A stretch of DNA of 64,000 nucleotides from Furcasterigmium furcatum. Its lineage: Eukaryota > Ascomycota > Sordariomycetes > Glomerellales > Plectosphaerellaceae. Made by a program: the position numbers and the translations under genes. Below the pieces are notes generated by a model, which was not told the origin of the DNA, searched no databases, and saw only the letters and a list, made by a program, of their open reading frames with translations. Positions within the stretch are counted from its first letter, which is position 1, and every line of letters starts with the position of its first letter. This document shows, piece by piece, positions 1-11,800 of the stretch. The DNA lies in assembly GCA_001599815.1 (NCBI GenBank), contig BCIA01000006.1, positions 4,032,961 through 4,096,960 of the forward strand, in the 5' to 3' direction.

Positions 1-2491
1 GTCCGCATCCACTGCCTTTCCTCGGCCGTCCGCAGACCATCCACGAGTCCAGGCCTTACGGCAAGACGACACACGCATTGGTTCGACCAGCAATATCACA
101 GAGCAGACAGTTCCATCCGACGCTTCTCGGCCCCAGAGCAGCCGCTCTCGGGGAGGGTCTGTAGCGTCTCAGGATTCCTCGCATTTCACTCAGCTCAAGT
201 CCGAGACGACTGCCAATGGAAACACCGTCCGCCAGGTCAGCAACCTGGACAACATGTACGACAACGACAAGCGCAGGTGGTACCAGTTTTGGAGGCCACC
301 AGCTGGAGCTTTTGCGTCGCCGGTTCCCCAAAAGGCCGCCGCCGGGGAGAACCCCCTGAACTATGCGGAGCCAGAAAGAACCTTCTGGCAGAGGATTCTC
401 TATCTCGTTGGGTTGGGCGGTGATGATCTGCCACCTCTTGAGTACGCCAAATCTACCCACTACACAGGGAACAAGTATGACGAGAAGTGCGAGGAGGATG
501 CGCTGTGGCGCCAGTACGTCAAGCCAAAGCATCGGCCGACACACCGTCTTCCCCGCTGGGGCTTCCCGAACTGGCTGGCCTGGTTGACATTCGGCAAGAA
601 GGTGGACACAATCTATTGGTGCCGTACGGAACTCGCGCGCCTCAATCTCGAGATTCGGACCGACCAGGCTCACCCAGAGCGGTACCCTCTCATGAACTCG
701 GCGTTTATTCAGTTCAACGATCAGGTGGCCGCCCACATGGCATGCCAGAGCCTCGTTCATCACCTCCCAAAGCATATGGCTCCTCGGATCAATGAAGTCT
801 CTCCGAAAGACGTCATCTGGAGTAATATGTCCATAAAATGGTGGGATGAGTGGGCGAGGACTGCGGCTGTCACAGCCCTGATAGTCACCATGGTCGTTTT
901 CTGGTCGTTTCCAGTCGGTTGGACGGCTCTTCTGGCAAATGTCGATGGCCTGACGAAGGCGCTGCCCTGGCTAGGTTGGCTAAAGGAAGATCCTTGGCAA
1001 GGGATTGGAGGTGCGGTTTCCGGTGTCTTGCCACCCGCCCTGCTTGCCCTCCTACTTGTTCTGGTCCCCATCATTCTCGACATGCTGGCCGACTTCAAAG
1101 GCGCCAAGACTGGTTCTCAGAAGACGGAATTCGTCCAGAAGTTCTTCTTCGCCTTCCTCTTCGTTCAAGTCTTTCTCGTCATCGCGGTTGTTTCGTTCTT
1201 CTCGCAATCGCTCGAAACATTCACCGAAAACCTCCAGAAGCTGTCCAATGTACAAGAGGTCCTGAGAATCTTGGCGACGGAGCTTCCAGGGGCGGCCAAT
1301 TACTTCTTCGCGTACATGCTTCTGCAGGCCATGTCTGTGAGCTCGGGTGCGCTTCTGCAGATTGGGACACTCCTCGTCTGGTACGTCCTGGCCCGAATCA
1401 TCGACAGCACGGCACGAAACAAATGGACTCGCAACACGGAACTCAACCATGTGAAATGGGGGCACATGTTCCCAGTCTACACAAACTTTGCATGCATCGC
1501 TCTGATCTACTCCGTCATTGCGCCCCTTATCTCCATTTTCGCCGTCATCACTTTCAGTCTCCTCTGGGCCGCACAGAAGTATTGTCTCGTCTACGTTGTA
1601 CGGGCCGGCGTTGACACCGGTGGCGTCCTCTACCCCCGGGCCATCAACCAGGCTTTCACGGGCCTCTACTTCATGGAACTTTGCCTGGCAGGTCTTTTCT
1701 TCATTGTGACAGATGAGAATGGCAAGGTGGCGGGAATTACCAGAGGCATCATCATGGCTGTCACCGTCCCTTTGACTATCCTCTACCAAGTCCTTCTCAA
1801 TCGCTCTTTCTCTCCGCTGGCTCGGTATTTACCCATCACTATGGAGGATGAAGCCGTCATTCGGGACCGTGCTTTCGAGCAAGACCAACGTCGACGCTTC
1901 GGCTTGGCTGATGAGAGCGAGCTCGAAGTCGACGAGGAGAAGGCGCCCGCCACAAGCATGGATGGGGGTGCATATCGGGGAAGGGAGGATGACGAGATTG
2001 AGCTTAGGGGCATGACTCGTCAGCCGAAGAAGAAGCTAGCGTTCAATCCCGTCAAGGATGTCGCCAACCTCGCCATGAAAGGGGGCAGGGGCCTCAGGAA
2101 TCTGACTGTGGACAAGGTTGAGGGCGCAGCTCCGGTCAAGAATGCCGCAGCCTACCGCAGAGCGCAGCGTCGGAAGGACCTCGAATCCCAGCGTGCTATA
2201 GGAGAAGCACTCTATGGCGGGGTCGCCGACGAAATCGAGGATCTCATGCCGGAGGAGCGCAACGCACTCATTATCGAGTCGTTCAAGCACTACGCGCTGC
2301 GTGCGAGGCAGCCGACGGTCTGGATTCCCCGCGACGATCTCGGTGTCAGCGATGATGAGATCCGCCGGACTCGAGACTACACGGAGAACGTCCACATCAG
2401 CAACGCGGGAACTGCGCTGGACAGCAAGGTCCGGGTGGTGTATGGGCGCAACCCGCCCGATTTCTCTGAGGTTACCCTCATCGACCTATGA
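1..2491 (+). CDS. CSC1/OSCA-like stress-gated cation channel, 3' part
   Basis: The frame is open from base 2, so the start and N-terminal membrane helices lie outside the window. The first 85 codons, up to the Met at 254, are Ser/Thr-rich and belong to the cytosolic loop. An aromatic stretch (RRWYQFW) follows, then a cytosolic PHM7-type region ending near SPKDVIWSNM. About seven or eight hydrophobic spans come next, between roughly 860 and 1820 nt, which is the RSN1_7TM (DUF221) block. The tail is charged and cytosolic. In this family the protein forms a calcium-permeable, mechanically or osmotically gated channel in the plasma membrane or endomembranes. That role is inferred from the family. 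The coding part visible here has no intron. The stop is at 2489-2491. Confidence 0.93.
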   Translation, partial: SASTAFPRPSADHPRVQALRQDDTRIGSTSNITEQTVPSDASRPQSSRSRGGSVASQDSSHFTQLKSETTANGNTVRQVSNLDNMYDNDKRRWYQFWRPPAGAFASPVPQKAAAGENPLNYAEPERTFWQRILYLVGLGGDDLPPLEYAKSTHYTGNKYDEKCEEDALWRQYVKPKHRPTHRLPRWGFPNWLAWLTFGKKVDTIYWCRTELARLNLEIRTDQAHPERYPLMNSAFIQFNDQVAAHMACQSLVHHLPKHMAPRINEVSPKDVIWSNMSIKWWDEWARTAAVTALIVTMVVFWSFPVGWTALLANVDGLTKALPWLGWLKEDPWQGIGGAVSGVLPPALLALLLVLVPIILDMLADFKGAKTGSQKTEFVQKFFFAFLFVQVFLVIAVVSFFSQSLETFTENLQKLSNVQEVLRILATELPGAANYFFAYMLLQAMSVSSGALLQIGTLLVWYVLARIIDSTARNKWTRNTELNHVKWGHMFPVYTNFACIALIYSVIAPLISIFAVITFSLLWAAQKYCLVYVVRAGVDTGGVLYPRAINQAFTGLYFMELCLAGLFFIVTDENGKVAGITRGIIMAVTVPLTILYQVLLNRSFSPLARYLPITMEDEAVIRDRAFEQDQRRRFGLADESELEVDEEKAPATSMDGGAYRGREDDEIELRGMTRQPKKKLAFNPVKDVANLAMKGGRGLRNLTVDKVEGAAPVKNAAAYRRAQRRKDLESQRAIGEALYGGVADEIEDLMPEERNALIIESFKHYALRARQPTVWIPRDDLGVSDDEIRRTRDYTENVHISNAGTALDSKVRVVYGRNPPDFSEVTLIDL

Positions 2492-2912
2492 TTGGGTCTG
2501 CTTGGGGGATGCTGCTTGATGCAGACAGTCTTCCGAAACGTTATGGTTTGGTTTGAATTTCGGGCATTTTCACAGCAAGCAACCAGGATGCATTAGATCA
2601 CGAAGACATGATGAGGGCGGGCATCGGCCCCGGCAACAGCGCCCCAAGAAGGCATCGGGAGGGTTTTATTGATTGTACTAGTAGTATAGCACAGCAAAGA
2701 CGCAGTAGGGCTGGATTGAGTCCGGCTGAGCATAGGTTATACCAAAGAGCGCCGCCTACCTTACCTTTTTACCACCGGTCCCCCTGTTCCGATATCTAAC
2801 TCTTCCGCTGTCAAGAGCAACCAACCCCTCACCAGGCGCCCATCCGAGGGAGCCATCACGTGTTTCGGTCTCTGTCGTTCCTTCTTCAACGTCCCGGGCA
2901 CTTGCTGTTCCA
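2492..2912. other. intergenic, 3' flank of channel gene
   Basis: About 420 bases between the channel stop and the disrupted gene downstream. It holds the likely 3' UTR and a short promoter region. I see no RNA gene or repeat. Confidence 0.5.
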
Positions 2913-4870
2913 ATGTCGCTTCCTCCTGAACGGCAATGTCCACACTCGGTCTCAACCGAGGAGGCCATCGCCACACCACAAGCAAGCAGCCTTGCTCGCT
3001 CTTCTTTTCAGTGTGGCACACTACCTAGAGTCTTTCCTCATGTCCCCAAAATCCTTACGACTTCCTCGGGCCTGATATCCTGGCCATCCGGCCCAACAAG
3101 GGCTATGCCATCTGCAGATGCCCTCGGCACCCCCGCGTTCTTCCTCGAACTTCCTGAGCGAAGAAGATCGTGGGTGTTCCTGGTTCCCAGTCTTGGGGGT
3201 CGACACCTTGCTGACAGGCTGCCCCAGCAACTCCTATGATACCGCTGATCGAGGCACCGAGTCCCGCAAGCTATCCTTTCGAGCTGCCCTTCTTATCACT
3301 CGTCCTGGCACGCCCGCGACAAGCTGGGAGGGAGACGGTTCCAGCACCCCCAAGCCGAACGCCGTTGACGGCTACTTCAGCAACGTCCGCCTATCGACTC
3401 CGCCCTCGCCCCTCCTGAATCGAAGCGTGTACGACTTACACACCGTGCCTCGCTCTCCGTACGGCGTCGATCCGCCCCGGCCCGCGAGAGAGGGATTCGA
3501 ATGGGTCTGGTTCCCCGAGGGCTACTGGGCAGAACGGGACGTCGCCCTCTCCACACCGCGCAGAAGCGCTGCTGCGACTGGGTTCTTGTTCAAGTAGCGG
3601 ACGAAATCAGGAAAGTCGCTGAGCGAGCCCGGTGCACGCCGAGCGGAAAACAGCAGTGGGCTGGATACGTCGCCCAAGACACCTTCGCCGAGAACGCTGA
3701 CACCTTCGAGCCCCTACGCCTCCGAGGAAGCCCATGTCGCTTCTCTTCAGCAGCCGTTCATCCGTTCCTTGATAATATCGAGCGATACATTGTCGCCGAG
3801 CTCACTAAGACAGAGCTATACGCCTCAAGAAGATAGGACGTCACAGTCGACTTCTAGAAGCTCAACGGAGGGAGGAACAAGATCTTCGGTCCTGTGCATC
3901 CCTAGTCGTAAGGATCGGCGTCATCTGAAGAGGAGCAGAGGGAAAAGTGTGAGTCTGCAGATGCGAGTTGCCGCGACCCTCAGCTCACCTTTGGCAGAAA
4001 CAATCGACGGCTCCGAACTCGACCGAAGAAGTCATGATGATTGCCGACGCGGTTGGGCGAACTCAGCGTGTGTCCACGTCAAAGTCCTTCGCTCGGTTCA
4101 AGGAAGATACTGGCAACCCGAGCTTGGTCAAGAAATGGTTTGGCAAGGCGCCCTGGTATCGCAAAGAATCCGGAGAATCAGCCAGCAGTGTCACAAGCTC
4201 CGTCCGAGAAATCCTCGCGGGCAAGACGCCGCCTGTCACGCCTGGATCTGAGACGACATGCTCGAGCCGTAGGCCTCTCGTATCTCGCCTCTAATAACTG
4301 ATTGTGGCTAAGTCTGTCTTCAGAGATCTTCGCATCCAACTTTCCTGGAGGAGTAAGTCTTCGGATTCCAACTCAACACTTCAGCCGACTGACATGTAGC
4401 AGGAAGCGAGAAGAATCACGACACCTCCCCTGAATGATAGGTCAGTCACTGGGAGAAGTCGCGCTTTCTTCTCCGACACCAGACCCCCGGGGGAGCCGAG
4501 TGACACTTGGATCGTCGTCACCCCCGCGAGCGAAGGCTCTCCGAATACCTCCCCAGGCGAGGATCGCAAGAGCGTGCCCACGCAGCCCAAGGAGTGGTGG
4601 GAGAAGATGCCCAAAAAGCAAAGCCGGAAGGACTACTCCGCCTTGCGCAAGAACGACTTTGAATTTGACATGCCGGAGCATCTTCCCAACAGCCCGATGT
4701 GCCCGGCCAATGCCAACCACAAGTCTGGAGGCACCGGTGTCTGCGTCTATCATGGAAGACGAAAGTCCCCTTTTCAAGTAGCAAGAAATCAGAGACGAGA
4801 GGGCTCTGAGGTGTCGACTACAGAGCCTGGAGATGAGGAGACCGAGAACCATGGGGCGAGAGGTGTATAA
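2913..4870 (+). pseudogene. conserved fungal protein of unknown function, frame-disrupted 5' third
   Basis: From 3310 on, the gene reads as a coherent multi-exon protein. Frame 1 carries EGFEWVWFPEGYWAER (3493-3540). Introns lie at 3949-3997 (CTCAC branch, phase 0), 4269-4323 (phase 1) and 4353-4399 (CTGAC branch, phase 0). The C-terminus contains PKEWWEKMP and CPANANHKSGGTGVCVYHGRR and stops at 4868-4870. I recall similar proteins across Sordariomycetes with no assigned function. Two kinds of damage are visible. An in-frame TAG at 3595-3597 interrupts FLFK/RTKSGKS, where a Trp codon would fit. Upstream, between about 3000 and 3330, the sensible reading hops between all three frames: FSVAHYLESFL, then NPYDFLGPDILAIRPNKGYAI, then VFLVPSLG, then VDTLLTGCP, then IEAPSPASYPFELPFL. 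Most hops sit at homopolymer runs. This is either a decaying gene or a locally bad consensus. The start at 2913 is a guess. Confidence 0.55.
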
Positions 4871-5416
4871 GCCATTGAGTCGTCTTGGGATCCTCTTCCG
4901 CCGCCCCTGTCCTTGTCAATAGCCCACCTTCCCCAAGTAACCTCCAATAGAATACTATTCAGACTGCCCTACGGGATACTGAGGGAATATGAGAGGTAAT
5001 GAGACGGATGATCTCGAGAGTGGATGGCTGGACCCGAGCCGGACTCTGCACCTCCCTGTGGTATCGCCTGGGAACGTATCCGTACCTGACATTAGCGAAT
5101 GCTAAACTGAGAAACGCGTATGTTGTCGCTTGTATAAGATGCCACTAATTACTCTTCCGTTGAACATTGGGAGTTGATCAGTGAGACCAGGGACAATGCA
5201 CGGACCACTCAACACACGTGACGTGAGCCCGCCCCAGCAGTGGCTCAAGCTTTCCAATTCCAGTTCCAGCTCGAAGCTCACTCAGTTCTCAAAGTTCAAG
5301 CTGCGACCTCGTCGGCATCGGAGTCCACTTCTCACTCTCAACAACCCGCCACCTCACCGAATCTACGACTCCAGCCTCCACAAACCGAACTGTGCTCGAT
5401 CGTCTAGCAGTCCACG
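4871..5416. other. intergenic, CDC73 promoter and leader
   Basis: About 545 bases with no ORF of interest. The last 200 bases are pyrimidine-rich, as expected for a fungal 5' leader. Confidence 0.5.
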
Positions 5417-6706
5417 ATGGCGTCTGCCGAGCAGGATCCTCTGCTCCTCCTGCGGCAATCTATCACCTCTAAAAGGCCTGCGATCCCCTCGAGCTCCCCA
5501 GATGCACCCACCGAAGCGGCCCTGTCAAAAGCGACACATCTACACTTTGCGCACCCGCAGCCCTTCTCTGTTCCGCTCGATACTCCGACGCGCTTCATCA
5601 GCAGCGACCACCCCGTCGACTTGCGCTCCATCTACTTCGCTTGGCTCAACAAGGATGTCGCGATTCCTCAGTACAACGCGGAGGCAACCAGCCTGAACGA
5701 AGAGCTCGGCGAGCTGGGCAAGGTGCAGAACCTCGCCTTCGTCGAGCGATTGGACCTGTTCACGTGGCTGGAAGGCGCGAGCGAGGAGTCGGAACATATC
5801 AAGCCCCTCGCCGGCGAAGGAAAGGATGCCGCCGCGACAAGCGCCGTCAAGGCTGCGCCCTCGGCCGCCGTGAGCCGCAGGGGAAGAGGCACACTGGACC
5901 CCAGACTGGCGGCCGTCTACCGTGGTGAGCGAAAAATGGGTGATCGCAACTCCATCCTCAAGGGAAACAAGCTCACGGTATGTCAATGTCGCACCATCCC
6001 CGAACGCCTCGTACTGACTCTCCGCTAGGATTTCTCTGGCGTCCGAAAGCTCGCGTCGCCCTTCCTGCAGAACAAGCCCGGCGCCGGCCCGACACCGATC
6101 ACCAACAACCCCTCGCTGGCGATCAACCAGAAGCCCCTCTCGCGGCGCCCCGACCCTATCATCCTCCTCTCCCCCTCCGCATCCTCCCTGCTCCGGCTCT
6201 CGAACATCCGCTCCTTCCTTGACGAGGGCCGCTACGTGCCCCCCGAGAGCAGCAGCGTCTCCACCGCGAGCATGCTCCACGTCACGCGTACGCTCAAGGA
6301 CATCGATCCCTCGCGGCCGATCCGGTTCTTCCTCGTCGAGGGCCCCGAGCAGTTCAAGCCCGAGAACTGGAATCACGTCGTGGCAGTGTTCACCACGGGC
6401 CAGGCTTGGCAGTTTAAGAACTACAAGTGGTCCGACCCGAACGAGCTCTTCCGCCGCACGCTCGGCATCTACGTGGGCTGGCGTGGCGAGCAGCCGCCCC
6501 AGAATGTCAGCGACTGGGGGCACCGCGTCCTCCAGCTGGGCGTCGACAGGCCCCGCGGCGGCGCAAATGTCGTCGGGGGCGTGCCGGGCGCCGGCGAGGC
6601 GTCGCGCTTCCGCGATAAGGAGGTCGTCGAGGGGATCTGGAAGCACATCGAGGCGGGCATGCGGAATAAGGGCTGGACTAAGACTTCGGCGCCGACTGCT
6701 CTCTAG
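5417..6706 (+). CDS. CDC73: Cdc73, RNA polymerase II-associated Paf1 complex subunit
   Basis: Two exons, 5417-5977 and 6029-6706, encode 412 residues. The 51-nt intron 5978-6028 has donor GTATGT, branch CTGAC and acceptor TAG, at phase 0. The N-terminal half (MASAEQDPLLLLRQSI, then a LGKVQNLAFVERLDLFTWLEG block) matches the Cdc73/parafibromin N-domain. A basic linker (RGRGTLDPRLAAVYRGERKMGDRNS) follows. The C-terminal half carries the Ras-like Cdc73 domain (RPDPIILLSPSASSLLRLSN; FFLVEGPEQFKPENWNHVVAVF; GWAFTTGQAWQFKNY-like core; DVSDWG-type ending). Family knowledge places it in the Paf1 complex, where it supports transcription elongation and co-transcriptional histone modification in the nucleus. 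The length is typical for a filamentous fungus and nothing looks disrupted. Confidence 0.95.
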
Positions 6707-8857
6707 GTTCATGGGCTTGGGCCCCAGACAATATCACGGCATCGTGAGCGGACTGTGGGGTGAGTGAGTGGGTGGTTGGGTGTGACTGAGTCTATGATTC
6801 GGGCCCGTCACGCGTGTACCAGAAGAAGAAAGCATCAGGTCGGGTCCAGGAAAAGGGGTCAAGGAGCGATTGGCGTTAGGAGACATGACTTCGTTGGTTA
6901 TGGCAATATCAGGGGTCGGCCGGCCTCTGCCGAGGTTGGCTATGGAGGCAAATTTGATCATTGCATTAGCCTCGGCGCCCATATTTATTCATGCTGCCGC
7001 AAGTTTGTGTCTACTGTATCCCGTCCATGGACTGAATATCTGGAGGCAGGAGCCCCAGACAGTTGGAACACAGGAACCCAGCCAGCTTCACTTACATCAG
7101 CTTGCTCTGCATCGTGTGCTCTGGAGTCTGGAAGTTTTGAAGAGGTCTTCTAACTGCTCTGGCCTGGCCGTCTGTCTCGAGGTCATGCTTGATAGGCCGG
7201 TCAAGAGCTGCACATCTGCTGATCCCCTCCACAACCAGAAGCACTTCCATGCACTCAGGGGGGTTCAGGCTGGTGGTTCACCAACAGGGCTGCTACATGG
7301 CATATGGAATCCCCTGCCTTTACTACTGCCAGACCCTTATGCCAGATCTCGGAACTGACCTTTGGTCCCTGAGGAGTGGCTTCGACAGATCCAAAGCCCA
7401 AGTACCGTGTACCCAGAGCCCATTTCTCGCTGCCAAGTGCCGGAGCTCACCGGTATCGCAGCCTTACATGCTGCCCTGATTCATCCACCGCACCACTTTT
7501 ACCATCCAAAGCTACACGGATGGGAAATCGACAAACGCATCTCCACATGGGCCATCGAGCCGTCTCCCCTGGCCAAGAAACGGGAAGTGAGATCTTCCAC
7601 CTTTCGACCTAGAGCACCAACCCTTACCCCCACGCCAAGGGCCAACGGCTGAACCTTCCCGGCAAACCGGCGGCGGGAGAGCGGCACATTCACTGAGCGG
7701 CATCACCGAGGAGGTCAAAACACCAGAGTTCGGAGCCGTGATCCTTGGCATCTCAAAAGTCTGCACAGCCGGCCTTACGCCAAGATACCAGATCTGCCAT
7801 GCCAAGAGCATTGCGGGCGAGCGTTGTAGATCTCTCCGCGATCTCTCGGCTGCCCGTTCAGCATGTAGAACACCAGCAGAATTTCTCCCTTCTCCTCATT
7901 TCAGTGCGTGCCATCATACACTCCAGCGGGAGGATGGCTGCATCCGCCCCCCTGATACCATCTCAGGGGCTCTCACGATGCACCTGCCTCATCGGCGCCT
8001 TGGCCGTCGTCGGGTTATTGCCCGCCCATCCCACATCCCGTCCCATCCATGCACACCTCGCTGCAGCACTATGACATGCCGAGTCGAGCTTTTCAGGCTG
8101 CCTCGACCAAAAACCTTTCGATGTGCGAGTCAGCGCCCAGCCTCGCGCGCCCACCCTCGTCTGTCGTGCCGATCCCCGTAGCCTGACCACCCCCGAGACG
8201 GGGAACCGGACAACTGAATCACGACCCCGGAGCCGGCGGGGCGGACGGCGCTCCACCACACGCTCCTTGGGAACGACCGCATTTCTTCTCTTCTCCCCCT
8301 TCCGCCAGTGTTTCAAGCCAGATGGACAATGGTCGGCTATAGAGTTCGGGCTTGCAGCTTGTCACAGCGGGAGACCGTCAGCGAAAGCGCGACGCCAACG
8401 GCCGAGAGCCTGCCTGAGTCAGGGACGCAGCCGCGGGATTGACCCGGAGATGCCAGAATGGCGCCGTCCGCCTCTGCTCAGAGTTCAAACGGCCGCGCCG
8501 TCTAACGCACGCACCGTGAGGCTGCACTGGGCCTTCGATTCCGTCCAGGGACTTCTGCCCACCCCAGCCCCTTGCCGTCGCCCAGGCGGGGGAGGCTTTT
8601 CTGCCCAGGAGTACGGTTCAGCCTTCTTGGGCTGGTGATCTGCAGCGGATGTCGCCGCTTGGGACACCTAGCTCCCATCGGATGGGGGTTTGATGCCGTC
8701 ATGATATGTCATGGTTCACGTCTTGCAGTTCCTGCAGCTTCCGCATCAAGACTTACATTGGCGACGGGGCCAGGCGAGGCCAGACTTACTTGCATGACCC
8801 CCAGCCAGCGAGAACACACCGCCGCGCCCAGGTATACGAGGTTCTCTCAGCTTGGGA

Positions 8858-8874
8858 TAGGTACTTACTACCTA
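8858..8874. repeat. short inverted repeat TAGGTA/TACCTA
   Basis: Six-base arms separated by a five-base spacer. The motif recurs in variant form further along the flbA upstream region. Its function is unknown. Confidence 0.5.
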
Positions 8875-11800
8875 CGGGGCAGCCTCAGCGCCCGGATGCA
8901 ATTCTCACACCTCGTCTCGATGCCATGCATGTGTGATTTTCTTTTCCCGCCGATGGCTTGGTTCAGATCCCGAGAACGCACCTGCGTGGCGCTCTTGGGA
9001 GCTGCCCATTCGTCCCCAGACCTCCCAGCCCACGCCCGCCTCCCAAGCGTCCTGCACCCATCGCATGATCCGACAGGCCCTAGAAGTCTGGTGTAGGCGG
9101 GGCCGAGACAAGCGTCGCCCAGAAGGAAAGGCGAGGGCATCACTAGAGCGGATCTGTAGGTTGCACGTGCAGTAAGGTTGCATACTTTCCCGCTGCCGAA
9201 CAGAAGCCTAACACGGGCCGGCATGACAATAGTCCCAAGCCACCGGACGCCGAGTCAAACAGCTCGACGTCCGCCTGGGGGAATGTTAAATGTCTCGAGG
9301 TCATATGACGGCGGCCCGAGCTGCGTCGTCCTGGGGCTAGAATGCGCCAGGCATGCCTCATCTCCCGATTTCGACCGCCGTCAGGCTTCTAGAACGTCGA
9401 GGATTCCAATCAGATGCCGAGAACCGCCCGATGGGAAATGGCATTGTCGAGAAGTGCCTGTGCGGCTGCTCAGATGCTCAGAAGCTGTCTGGAGTACCGC
9501 ATCCGAGTGATTCTGGATTCACGGTCTGCGCTCGAGCCGACACCGGGACAACTATCGTGTAACTGACGATTTGAGCCTCCTGCTCGATGTGAACCCGCCC
9601 TGTGACCCCAAGGCTTGGGCCATCCGACGGATGCTGCAGTCATCCATATGAAGGCGTCTGCAATAAACCGTGCACCCACCCGGCCGGGCCCTGTGCGACA
9701 TGAGACACGGCAGCATGAGATGAGGTCTGGCCAGGCCCTCTCGCCGATTCCGCCTGGGTAACGGATTCCGGCTGCCTGGATAAACATTTCCCAGAAATAG
9801 GAGAGAAACCTTACTTGGACTAGAGTCAAGATGCGAATCTGGGATCGATATAAGGTTCTGGGAGAGTAATGATAAGGCCAAGAAAATGACGCCGTCGCGG
9901 ACGGGCGCACCAAGCGGTGCGGCTTCCGGGTGGGTCAGCCCGGAGGGTCCGGACCCGGACCCGGGCCCTGCCCACTCACCCGTCCGTCAGCCCGCTTTTG
10001 TCTGACTTGGTTGCTTGGCCCTGATGCATGCCCAAGATACGTTGCATTTGCCGACCTGATGAGCCTTCGATAGGCTGAGCTGGGTTGCCGGCCATGAGAT
10101 GAAGCTAGCAAGGCTTGTTGAGCTTCTCGACGCTCCATTTTTGAGCAGCGGAAGAATGTTTAGAGCGAGAATTGGCGAGTCAAGAGTGACATCTTGTCAG
10201 TTGGCCGCGTTTGCCGCTGTACTCACCAAGTTGCTGGTTGAAACAGGCTGGTCTTCCTCATGTGTCAATCGATGGAGTCGCTCAGTCTCGAAACCATCAT
10301 TGGGCACCATCGGAGTCGTCCCCCAGCCAGACCCTGCTCCACCACACGAGGGGGAACCCGCGCTATTTCCGGCGAAAAGGGAACTTTTGACGAGGCTCCA
10401 TGGTTAACGGCAATGCAATGGCCCTGGAACTGGGAAATGGCGGTGGGAGCTGGTCGATGCTTGTCCTGGCACTGAAGGCCTCGGCTACCCCGTCACACGC
10501 AGGGGTCAAACCCGGAGTTTGAGGAACTTGAGACTCGAAAAATGAGATGTGACAAAAAAGAGCCTGCATGTCAGCGATTGACGGACAGCCTGACGACGCC
10601 CAGGCAGAAAGTGATAGCTGATTGCCTTGCGTGGTCCTTACCTAAGACGGGCGCTATTCGTCTCTGTAACAGGAGCCCTGGGCTCATGGGACCATGGTCT
10701 GGCCATCTGCAGTGAAAACTCACCAACATGCATCTTTCTCTAGTCATGTCCTGTGGATCTGGACGACTCCTCTGACTCCTGAGGTGACCTTGCAAATGCA
10801 AGGTGATGCAATCAGGCCTCCCCCAGTTCTTCGCAAACCTGAGGATGTATTGATCGCGGGGTGTGTGGTGTGTGTGTGGCACGCTTCAGCCGCACCGCGT
10901 GGCTTCTGGTTCAAAGAAGGTCTCGGGTAGAAGCCCGAATGTGAGGACGAGCGTCTCGTTGGCCAGAAGGCGAGCGCCTCGAGCTCATCCGGAACGTCCG
11001 ACGTCGTTCCAGGGTCGTTGATTCCACGACAGACAAGCCGAACCCGGATCTCTTGGAAAACGGGTGACCACGAGATTCCACGTGGCTTTGGCCTGTCAGT
11101 GCGACCTAGCAGGGGTATCAGGCAGCGCCCGCTCTGGAATCCCCAACAATCCGACACGCTCCGTTCCCTCCCGCACCCACGACATTGATTAACCCGGATG
11201 GATGCTCGTTGTTTGTGCCATGCGACCAGCAGGGATTCTTTAGCCATCTTGTTGTCGTGCTCGTACGGTGCTCCAGTGTTGAGGTCACCGTACAGCAGGA
11301 TCACGCCATGAACATGCGTCAGGTAGCAAAAGGAGGATGGACCTCCGAGCCAGGGAGGATTACTCGCAATGCGGCAGCGACGACCAGCGAAAGTGACGAC
11401 GGCCTCGCAGTGTGGTGGAGGGACACAATCTTGTCGCCACGTGGAGATGGAGCACCAAGCGGCGCTTGATTGCGCGACATATACTCACCAAGTCGGATAC
11501 GGTCCAGAACGCAGCGGAATTGTGCCGACGCCTCCCTGGAGTTACTCAAGCAAGATCAAGGTCGACGGGCGATGAGATTCCTTGGTGTGCCCGCAGCTTA
11601 TCTTCAACATGCCGACGGATCCAGGGAAGCCCTGGTCTAGATCTGCCCGTGTGGAAGCAGATTGTGCTTCTGATGATACATATGAATTATCATATCGGGG
11701 CACTTCGTCCCTGGAGCGGCGCTGGGTCCGGGAAGGCCCTGTCGGGCAGGCGAGTTTGAGGATCTGCGGGACCTTTCTTTTGCCGTTCTAGAATGATTTG

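Noticed and set aside
5540..6712. Minus-strand ORF of 390 codons
   Set aside because: Antisense shadow of CDC73; no domain.
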